Source of the DNA: Clavibacter michiganensis | GTDB lineage: Bacteria; Actinomycetota; Actinomycetes; Actinomycetales; Microbacteriaceae | Reading direction: 5' to 3' | Assembly (NCBI RefSeq): GCF_021216655.1 | Contig: NZ_CP080437.1 | Span: 620,001-684,000, forward strand | Length of the DNA: 64,000 nt | Part shown: one piece after another, positions 20,585 through 30,800 of the stretch | Numbering within the stretch: position 1 is the first letter of the stretch | Layout: every line of letters begins with the position of its first letter | Program-made: the position numbers and the translations under genes | The notes under the pieces: generated by a model | What the model was told of the DNA's origin: nothing | The model's database searches: none | What the model saw: only the letters and a program-made list of their open reading frames with translations

Positions 20585-21903
20585 CAGGACTCCTCGGGCG
20601 GCGTGGCGGGCTTCGGCGGCTGGCGTGGCGCGCGCGGCGGCTTCGGGGGAGCCGCGTCCTCGGATCCGCTGCCCGTGTCCGCGTCCGCGCTCGTGCTCGT
20701 GCTCGGCTCCGCGGACGCCGGGTCCTCGGGGAGGACGGTCCAGGTCGCGGTGACCTCGTCCTCGTCCGGGTCAGCGTCGCGGGCCGGCGCCGGGTCCTGG
20801 GCGGGGATCATCTGCGTCGAGCGCGGGTCGGGGCGAGAGCCAGCGGCGCCGCGGACGACGGGGGAGGTCGACCCGGCGGGGGTGCCGGGCTGCCGCTGCG
20901 CGACCTTCCGTGCGGCGCGCTTGCGGGGAGCGGGCTGCTCCGGCTGCTGCACGGGCGTCGACGCGGTGCGCGGCGGGTGCGCGCCGCCCACGCTGGCCGC
21001 GCTGTCGAAGCCGGTGAGGACGACGGCGGTGAGGGAGGGCAGCGTGACGCCCATCGCGTCGAGGCTCGCCTTGAGGCGGGCGCGGAGCTCGCGGGAGACG
21101 TCGTCCCGGGCGTTGCTGCGGGTCTTGACGACCACGCGGATAACGACGGCCGACTCGGAGATCGACTCGATGCCCCAGAGCTCCGGCTTCTCGACGATGC
21201 GCGAGCGCCACTTCGGGGTGGACGCGAGCTCGGTGGCGGTCGCGAGCATGCGCTCCTGCACGGCCTGCACGTCGGTGTCGTAGGGGACGGCGAGGTCGAT
21301 GACGACTCGGGCCCAGCCCTGCGACATGTTGCCGACGCGGAGGATCTCGCCGTTGCGCACGAACCAGAGCGTGCCGTTGACGTCGCGGAGGGTCGTGATG
21401 CGGATGCCGACGGTCTCGACGACGCCCGTCGCAGGCCCCACGTCGACGACGTCGCCCACGCCGAGCTGGTCCTCCACGACCATGAACAGGCCGTTGAGGA
21501 TGTCCTTGACGATGTTCTGCGCGCCGAAGCCGAGGCCCGCGCCGAGGGCGGCGGTGAGGAGGGCGAGGGAGCTGAGGATCGTCCTGTCGACCGCGTTCAC
21601 GATGAGAGACAGGACGATGATCACGATCACCACGGTCGTGATGTTGCTGAGCACGCTGCCCAGCGTCCGCGTCCGCTGGACCACGCGCACCGCGGTGAGC
21701 GGCGAAGGCTGGATCGACTGCGTGTCGTCGACGTTCTGGCGCTTCTTCACACCCGACACGATCTGGTCGACCGTGTTGCGGATCACGACGAGCAGGATCC
21801 ACCGAAGGAGAAAGCCGCCGATCAGGAAGGAGAGGACCTGGATCAGGACGCCCCACGTGGAGAAGAACGAGCCGTCGCCGCAGCACACCATGCTCAGGTC
21901 CAT
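20584..21903 (-). CDS. MscS-family mechanosensitive ion channel
   Basis: A 439-residue small-conductance mechanosensitive channel. Three hydrophobic helices lie near residues 14-38, 85-108 and 112-138. The third contains the gate-lining Gly/Ala pattern ALGAGLGFGAQNIVKD. A beta domain follows (GVGDVVDVG, VETVGIRITTLRD, NGTLWFVRNGEI), then a C-terminal alpha-beta domain. The last 115 residues are a disordered, Pro/Ala/Lys- and Asp/Ser-rich cytoplasmic tail, longer than in E. coli MscS. It releases osmolytes on hypo-osmotic shock. It is cotranscribed with glbO, a pairing with no obvious functional link. Confidence 0.93.
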   Translation of the reverse strand: MDLSMVCCGDGSFFSTWGVLIQVLSFLIGGFLLRWILLVVIRNTVDQIVSGVKKRQNVDDTQSIQPSPLTAVRVVQRTRTLGSVLSNITTVVIVIIVLSLIVNAVDRTILSSLALLTAALGAGLGFGAQNIVKDILNGLFMVVEDQLGVGDVVDVGPATGVVETVGIRITTLRDVNGTLWFVRNGEILRVGNMSQGWARVVIDLAVPYDTDVQAVQERMLATATELASTPKWRSRIVEKPELWGIESISESAVVIRVVVKTRSNARDDVSRELRARLKASLDAMGVTLPSLTAVVLTGFDSAASVGGAHPPRTASTPVQQPEQPAPRKRAARKVAQRQPGTPAGSTSPVVRGAAGSRPDPRSTQMIPAQDPAPARDADPDEDEVTATWTVLPEDPASAEPSTSTSADADTGSGSEDAAPPKPPRAPRQPPKPATPPEES

Positions 21904-22014
21904 CGCGACGCGCTTCCGACGGGGGTGAGGAGAGGGGAGGTCATCCGGCCGAGTGTACCGGCGGCCTCCCCGGCCGGCCCTGGGTCCGTCCGCAGGTCGG
22001 GCGGGAGGGAAGAC

Positions 22015-22048
22015 GAGGGGGACGGCCGCCTGCGCGACCGTCCCCCTC
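22015..22048 (-). terminator. pepN terminator-like hairpin
   Basis: Inverted repeat GAGGGGGACGG (22015-22025) and CCGTCCCCCTC (22038-22048) with a 12-nt loop, 18 bp beyond the pepN stop on the minus strand. The rest of 21904-22065 holds nothing else I can identify apart from the likely mscS promoter. Confidence 0.55.
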
Positions 22049-22065
22049 GGGTGGAGCGATGGTGC

Positions 22066-24609
<2,544 letters not shown>

Positions 24610-24760
24610 GGTGCTCCTGCTCGTCCGTGAGGTGGGTGGGCCGTGCGTGCGGACGCGCCTCGCGGGATGGAGCACCTGGCGGTCGAGGACCGCGGGTGCG
24701 GGCGGAGCGGCGCCGCTTTCGGAGCCGATCCTATTGCGTCGGCTGACCTAGGCTTGCGGC

Positions 24761-25387
24761 ATGTCCGACGTTGAGAACAGCCCCCGCACCACCGCCGTCG
24801 AGTTCTGGTTCGACCCGTCCTGCCCCTGGGCGTGGATGACCTCCCGCTGGGTCGACGAGGTCGCCCGCCACCGCGACCTCGACATCACCTGGCGGGTCAT
24901 GAGCCTCGCCGTCCTCAACGAGGACAAGGCAGACGACCCGAACTTCGCCGCGTTCCTCCCGCGCGCCCTCCGCTTCACCCGCCTCGTCGCCGCGGTCGAG
25001 GCCGAGCACGGGGCGGAGCACGTCAAGCCGCTGTACGACGCCCTCGGCGCGCGGATCCACCTCCGCGACCAGAAGGACGCCGACGTCGTGATCCCCGAGG
25101 TCCTCGCGGAGCTCGGCCTCCCCGCGGAGCTCTCGGAGACGAGCCGCACCGACCGCTACGACGAGCCCATGCGCGCCAGCCACTTCGACGGCATCGAGCG
25201 CGTCGGCCAGGATGTCGGCACGCCCGTCATCGCGGTCGACGGGGTCGCGTTCTTCGGTCCCGTCATCTCGCCCGCGCCGAAGGGCGAGGAGGCCGTCAAG
25301 CTGTGGGACGGCGTCGTCGCCGTGGCCGCGTACCCGGGCTTCTTCGAGATCAAGCGCTCGCGCACCGTGGGCCCCATCTTCGACTGA
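24761..25387 (+). CDS. Mycothiol-dependent nitroreductase family protein (Rv2466c-like)
   Basis: A 208-residue DsbA-like thioredoxin-fold protein with an active-site CPWAW motif (Cys21). It is the single-cysteine-pair variant seen in Rv2466c, a mycothiol-dependent nitroreductase of M. tuberculosis. FWFDPSCPWAW at the start, TWRVMSLAVLNE, a helical insertion, and GTPVIAVDGVAFFGPVISP with the cis-Pro are all in place. It probably reduces electrophilic or nitro compounds using mycothiol in the cytoplasm. TAGGCT (24749-24754) lies 6 nt before the ATG (leaderless). It fits an actinobacterial host that makes mycothiol. Confidence 0.88.
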   Translation: MSDVENSPRTTAVEFWFDPSCPWAWMTSRWVDEVARHRDLDITWRVMSLAVLNEDKADDPNFAAFLPRALRFTRLVAAVEAEHGAEHVKPLYDALGARIHLRDQKDADVVIPEVLAELGLPAELSETSRTDRYDEPMRASHFDGIERVGQDVGTPVIAVDGVAFFGPVISPAPKGEEAVKLWDGVVAVAAYPGFFEIKRSRTVGPIFD

Positions 25388-25406
25388 CCCGTTCCCGTCG
25401 CGTGCG

Positions 25407-25440
25407 CGGCGGCCGGGCGTCCACGGGCGTCCGGCCGCCG
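25407..25440 (+). terminator. Hairpin after the nitroreductase gene
   Basis: Inverted repeat CGGCGGCCGG (25407-25416) and CCGGCCGCCG (25431-25440) with a 14-nt loop, 20 bp past the stop. It separates this gene from rpiB. Confidence 0.5.
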
Positions 25441-25503
25441 TGCGCCCGGCACCGCCCGCGCAGCGGGCACGACGCCGCGACGCGCGGCAGGAGGGATGCA
25501 CCG

Positions 25504-25992
25504 ATGCGCATCCACATCGCGACCGACCACGCGGGCCTCGACTTCTCGAGGTACCTCACCGGGCACCTGACCGACGCCGGCCACGACGTCGTCGACCACG
25601 GGCCCACGTCCTACGACGCGCTCGACGACTACCCGTCGTTCTGCATCCGCGCTGCCCGAGCCGTCGTCGCCGACCAGCGCGACGGCGCGACCGCGCTCGG
25701 CGTGGTGTTCGGCGGGTCGGGCAACGGCGAGCAGATCGCGGCCAACAAGGTCGAGGGCGTCCGCGCGGCGCTCGTCTGGAACCTGTCGACGGCCGTGCTC
25801 GCGCGCCAGCACAACGACGCCAACGTGATCTCCATCGGCGCCCGCCAGCACACGGTCGAGGAGGCCACGGCCTTCATCGACGCCTTCATCGCCGAGCCGT
25901 TCTCCGCGGAGGAGCGGCACGCGCGCCGCATCGCGCAGCTGGCCGAGTACGAGACGACGGGGGCCATCGCCGGTCACCCCGTCACCGACTAG
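25504..25992 (+). CDS. rpiB: Ribose-5-phosphate isomerase B
   Basis: Interconverts ribose-5-phosphate and ribulose-5-phosphate in the pentose phosphate pathway. The 162 residues closely follow the mycobacterial RpiB pattern: ATDHAGLDF, DDYPSFCIRAA, the phosphate loop GGSGNGEQIAANK with Glu76 as the likely proton-transfer residue (these enzymes use Glu where E. coli uses Cys), and HNDANVISIGAR. A GGAGGG ribosome-binding site lies about 8 nt before the ATG, and the longer open frame upstream has no role. The nei gene follows after 6 bp, forming a two-gene operon. Confidence 0.94.
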   Translation: MRIHIATDHAGLDFSRYLTGHLTDAGHDVVDHGPTSYDALDDYPSFCIRAARAVVADQRDGATALGVVFGGSGNGEQIAANKVEGVRAALVWNLSTAVLARQHNDANVISIGARQHTVEEATAFIDAFIAEPFSAEERHARRIAQLAEYETTGAIAGHPVTD

Positions 25993-25998
25993 GCCGTC

Positions 25999-26988
25999 GT
26001 GCCCGAGGGGCATTCGATCCACCGGATCGCGAAGCAGTTCGAGGCGCACTTCGTCGGCGACGTCGTGCAGGCGTCGTCGCCGCAGGGCCGCTTCGCCGAG
26101 GGGGCGGCCGTGCTGGACGGACGACGGCTCGTCGCCGCTCGGGCCGTGGGGAAGCAGATGTTCCTCGAGTTCGACGGCGACGTCTGGCTCCGCGTGCACC
26201 TCGGCCTCTACGGCGCGTGGGACTTCGCGGGCGATGTCTCCACGCTCAACCGGATGGGGCAGAACGGCATGCGCGGCGACGTCCCCGTGGACGACCGGGT
26301 CGGTGACGCGCCCGTCGACTCCGACGCGGAGGACTCGCTCGCGAGCATCGGCGCGCCCCGCCGGGCGCGCCTCCGCATGGCCGAGCAGGAGAAGGTCCAC
26401 GACCCGTTCTCGGCCGAGGCGTGGCCGCCAGAGCCCGTGGGCCAGGTGCGCGTTCGGCTCCTGACCGAGCACGCCGTGGCGGATCTCCGCGGTCCCACCG
26501 CATGCGTCGTCGCGAGCCCCGAGGAGGTGCAGCAGGCCATCGACAAGCTCGGACCGGATCCCCTCGTCGACGGCGGGAAGCGCTCCGAGGACCGCTTCAC
26601 CGCGACCGTGCGGAAGAAGCCGACCGCGATCGGCCTGCTGCTGATGGACCAGGCGGTGGTCAGCGGCATCGGCAACGTCTACCGCGCCGAGCTGCTGTTC
26701 CGCGCCCGGCAGAACCCGCACACACCGGGGCGTGACGTGCCCGAGGACGTCGTGCGGGGGCTCTGGAAGGACTGGTCGAAGCTGCTGCGCAAGGGCGTCG
26801 AGGTCGGCCAGATGATGACGATGGACGGCCTGCGCGGCAAGAGGCTCGACGCGGCGCTGCGCAACCGCGCGGACCGGCACTGGGTCTACCACCGCGAGGG
26901 GCTGCCGTGCCGGGTGTGCGGCACGAACATCGTGATGGAGGAGGCCGCCGGCCGGAAGCTGTACTGGTGCCCGTACTGCCAGGCGTGA
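25999..26988 (+). CDS. nei: Fpg/Nei-family DNA glycosylase
   Basis: A bifunctional DNA glycosylase/AP lyase that removes oxidised bases. The chosen GTG places PEGHS at the extreme N-terminus, so Pro at position 2 becomes the catalytic nucleophile after Met removal, with Glu next to it. PEGHS (not PELPE) points to the Nei branch. The helix-two-turn-helix GIGNVYRAELLF and C-terminal zinc finger (Cys304, 307, 324 and 327) are intact. At 329 residues it is longer than E. coli Nei (263), with an inserted loop near residues 80-130. It is coupled to rpiB. Confidence 0.92.
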   Translation: MPEGHSIHRIAKQFEAHFVGDVVQASSPQGRFAEGAAVLDGRRLVAARAVGKQMFLEFDGDVWLRVHLGLYGAWDFAGDVSTLNRMGQNGMRGDVPVDDRVGDAPVDSDAEDSLASIGAPRRARLRMAEQEKVHDPFSAEAWPPEPVGQVRVRLLTEHAVADLRGPTACVVASPEEVQQAIDKLGPDPLVDGGKRSEDRFTATVRKKPTAIGLLLMDQAVVSGIGNVYRAELLFRARQNPHTPGRDVPEDVVRGLWKDWSKLLRKGVEVGQMMTMDGLRGKRLDAALRNRADRHWVYHREGLPCRVCGTNIVMEEAAGRKLYWCPYCQA

Positions 26989-27047
26989 CGGTCCGCGGGT
27001 CCTGAGCCGGTCCTGCGGCTGACCTGCGTCGCCGGGGGTCCGCGCTG

Positions 27048-27082
27048 CCGCTGAGTCGGTGCCGCCGCTGAGTCGGTGCCGC
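27048..27082. repeat. Short 17-bp tandem duplication
   Basis: The unit CCGCTGAGTCGGTGCCG occurs at 27048-27064 and again directly at 27065-27081, with a degenerate third start (CGCGGCTGA) after it. It sits between the nei stop and the shared terminator. No function is evident. Confidence 0.6.
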
Positions 27083-27105
27083 GGCTGACACTGTGCGCGA
27101 AGACG

Positions 27106-27139
27106 GAGGGGCCCGGATCCAGTCGGATCCGGGCCCCTC
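27106..27139. terminator. Bidirectional terminator (nei / dps)
   Basis: Perfect 15-bp inverted repeat GAGGGGCCCGGATCC (27106-27120) and GGATCCGGGCCCCTC (27125-27139) with the 4-nt loop AGTC, between convergent nei and dps. Confidence 0.75.
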
Positions 27140-27170
27140 GACCGTCGGCGTGCTGCTGCCGCGGGCGGTG

Positions 27171-27656
27171 CTACTCGCTGATGTGGGCGAAGAGGAACCA
27201 GCGGTCCTTCTCGAGCCCGCGCGCGATCTCGATGGCGACGTCCTGGCTGTTGACGTCGATCTCGCCGAGCTCCTGCACGGCGCGGTTCACGAGCTCCATG
27301 GTGGCGTCGATCTGGGCGATGACCTCGGCGATCGTGGCGCTCGACGGACGGAAGCCGGGCGTGAGGGGCGCGGTGGTGGTGGACGCTGCGACCGTCTCGA
27401 TGCGGGCGTCGATCGGGAGGCCGAGGGCGACGACGCGCTCTGCGGCGGTGTCCGCCCAGTCCTGCGCGTGGGCGACGAGGACGTCGAGGAACTCGTGGAC
27501 GCCGATGAAGTTCGCGCCACGGACGTGCCAGTGTGCCTGCTTGCCGTTGACGGCGAGGGCCTGGAGGTTGACGACCACGGGGCTGAGGAACTGGGCGACG
27601 CCGGCGGCGACGTCGGCCGATGCGGAGCTGGTGGGGACGTGGACGGTGTCGGTCAT
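27171..27656 (-). CDS. dps: Dps-family ferritin-like protein
   Basis: A 161-residue Dps monomer expected to form a 12-mer that oxidises and stores iron and shields DNA under stress or in stationary phase. The ferroxidase signature at the dimer interface is intact: KQAHWHVRGANFIGVHEFLD, then HAQDWADTAAERV, supplying His, Asp and Glu ligands. The start is the ATG at 27656, with a GAGGAGAG ribosome-binding site; an in-frame ATG 32 codons upstream has none. The N-terminus lacks the lysine-rich DNA-binding tail of E. coli Dps. Upstream, TTGCGG and GAGATT with 17-bp spacing form a plausible promoter. Confidence 0.93.
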   Translation of the reverse strand: MTDTVHVPTSSASADVAAGVAQFLSPVVVNLQALAVNGKQAHWHVRGANFIGVHEFLDVLVAHAQDWADTAAERVVALGLPIDARIETVAASTTTAPLTPGFRPSSATIAEVIAQIDATMELVNRAVQELGEIDVNSQDVAIEIARGLEKDRWFLFAHISE

Positions 27657-27808
27657 GGGTTCTCTCCTCGAGCGGCGGGACGGGTCTGCGGGCTGCGGAC
27701 GATGTCGCCAATCTCGCGCATCCGTCTGCCGCCCGCAAGCAAGCTGAGGCATGGCTTACCGGGTCGAGCGCGCTCCCGGATCCGTTCCCGGCAGCGACTC
27801 TCCCACGC

Positions 27809-30800
27809 TCAGCGGAGCGCCGAGACGCGGGCCGCCACCCCCTTGACGTCCCGGATGCGGCGCTCGTAGCGGGCCGCGACCGCGATGAGGACCACGCCGC
27901 CTATCCCCGCCCACGCCCACCAGGGGACGGTCGTCGATGCCTCGCGTATCCACGGCCAGAGCTGGGCGACGGCGTGCACGAGCAGGACGCCCGCGCCGAT
28001 GAGGAACGGCGCGCGCAGCCTCAGGCGGGCTCCGGTGAGCAGCGTGGCGAGCGCGAGGACCCCGAGCCCGACGATGCGCCACGCCGGGCTCGGGCCGAGG
28101 TCGGCGAGGAGCGGCGGGACGAGCAGGACGAGGAGCCCGGGCGACAGGTGCTGCGTGCTGCCTGCCGTCGCGTCGCGGATCAGGCGTCGGGCGCCGACCA
28201 CGAGCAGCGCCACGGCGATCGGCACCGTGACGGTCTCCACCGGGTCCGCGGCTCCCGCGACGACCAGGATCGCGGCGACCAGCCCGCCGACGACGAGCCC
28301 CGCGAGCGCGAGGACGCGGTCGCCCGACGGGTGCGATGCGGCGCGCTGTCCCGCCTCGTCGGTCCCGGCGCCGGTCGTCGTCAGCCCGGAGGGGGAGGAC
28401 ACGACGTGGAGGGCGGCGAGGACGCTGACGAGGAGCGCGGCCCGGAGACCGACCCCGTCCATGCGCTCGGCGTGGGCGACGAGGATCCCGGCGGCACCCG
28501 CGGATCCCGCTCCGATCAGCGCGACCAGCCCGACGACACGGGGCGCCGCGCGGAGCAGGGTGTCCGTGGCGGTGCGCGCTCCGCCGGATGCGTTCCCCGG
28601 CGTCCACGTGTCGGATGCGTTGCCGACCTGACCGCTCGCGGGCACCGCCACGGCAGGGTCCCGTAGGGGGAGGTCCTCCGCGCGTGGGGGCAGGAGGCCG
28701 ACCGCGAGGATGAGGACGACGGCAGCCGAGAGCGTCCAGAGGTCGATGCGCGCGAACGTGGGCGGATCGTTCGCGACCAGCGCGGACACCGCGCGGCCGA
28801 AGCCGACGAGCGGGACGACGAGGCCGGACGCGACGGCGGTCGCCAGGAGCAGTGGCCTCGTCGGCGAGGCGGCGTCCGTCCCACGGAGGGCGGTCGCAGC
28901 CAGGAGGAGGACGGCTCCGGCGGCACCCCCGAGCACGAGCGCCCGGACGGGCGTCCCCGTCCACGACGCGACGGCGGTGGGCAGGGCGGCGAGGAGGAGG
29001 GCACCGAGGACGACGGGCGCCGCGCCGGATGTCCGGGCGGGGACCTGCGTCGCGCCGTGACGGCGCCCGCGGGGGAGCCCCCGCTGGAGGAGCGCCGCGA
29101 CGGCGAGCAGCACGCCTGCGGGCGGCAGGACGTAGGGCTCCACGGCATCGATGCGTCCGCGGCCGAGCGCGACCCACAACGCCGCGGTGCCGAGGGCGAG
29201 GGCGATCCAGCCCGCGTGTCGCCGCGCATGCGAGCCCGGTGCCGAGGATGCGATGAGCACGCCCACCGCCGACAGCAGCAGCGCGACGGGGAGCCCGGGG
29301 CCGTCGGAGGCCACGCCGACCGCGACCGTGCCGGCGACGAGCGCGCCCGTCGCCGTGTCGGCGGCATGCCGGACGGCGCCGGCGACCGCACCGGGCGCGC
29401 GTCCGGGGACCGTCGCCGGTGCCGGGTTCCTCAGACGATCGGCTGCACCGACCGCAGCCACGAGCACGGCCACGATCGCCGGCACGACCAGCGCTGCGGG
29501 GTCGAGCGCCGTGTACCCGCCGCGCCAGGCGAGGAGCGCCACGACCACGGCACCGACGAGCGCCACCGCGGCGGACGCCGCGAGCACGTCTCGATGCGCG
29601 GAGCGGAGGACGAGGAGGATCCCAGCACCCGCGACGAGCGCCACGCTCACGACGAGCGGGCGGACGACGCCCTCTCCAGAGCCGACGGATGCCGCCATGA
29701 CGACGGCCACGAGGACGCTCGTGCCCACCCAGGCCGAGCCCGCGAGCCGCGCGTCCTCGGCGCTGCGGGCGCCGCGGAGGACGAGCGCCCCGAGCCCGAC
29801 GAGCAGCACGGCCGTGACCGTCAGCTGCACGTCGACGGCCGTCTCGCGCGCGACGGATCCCGCGGAGAGGCGCAGCGCACGCACGCCGCCGACGGCCAGG
29901 ATCCCGAGGCCCGCGCCGATCACGACGGCTCGCAGCAGCGGACGCACGGGGAACGCGGCGTGCCGCAGCACCGCGGCGCCCCCGAGGGCGAGGGCCGCGC
30001 AGATGCCGGTCAGGAGATACGGCCGGAGCACGTCACCGGGACGACCTGCGGCCACGAGCGGCAGGACGGCGGTGAGGATGCCCGCGAGGGTCAGGGCCGT
30101 GACGCCGCGGCGGACCCGTGGCCCGACCGTCGGGCCCGTCGCGTCGCCGTCACGATCGACGAGTACCGCGGCGCGGTGCATGAGCCCCGCGATGAGCAGC
30201 AGCACACCCGCGATCGGCAGCCAGTACGCCTCCGGCGAGGCCACGCCGCCCGCGAGGAGCCGGGACCACGACGCCGCGATCCCCGTGGCGAACGCTGTCC
30301 AGCCCCATGCGCGGCGTGCGCTGCCCGACAGGAGCAGGCCGTCGTGCGCGTACGAGAGGGTGGATGCGGTGCCGGCGAGCGTCAGCAGGGGGATCCACAG
30401 GAGCTCGCGGGCCTCGCGCGTGGGGTCGAAGGAGACGGCGACGAGCATCGCCCCCGCCGCCACGGCGGTCGTGCCCGCATCCAGGGCCACGCGGAGCGCC
30501 GGGGACGTGTGCCGGTATGCGAGCAGGGCGGCGACCGCGACGACGAGTGCCACGGCGGCGGGCATCACGCCGTGGGGAGTCGCACCACGGTCGACCAGCG
30601 GGCCGGCGGTGAGGACGGCGAGCAGCAGCGAAGGCGCGACGAGGGCCGCGGTCGTGAGCCGCCAGCGGCGCAGGGCGGCGCTCCCCGGTGCGCGCGGCAC
30701 GTCGTCCTGCGCGTCGGCGCGGGGCGCACGCCCGGGCAGGGGGACGCAGCGGGCACCGCCCACGGTCCAGGCCACGAGGCCGGTCACGAGGACCGCCTGC

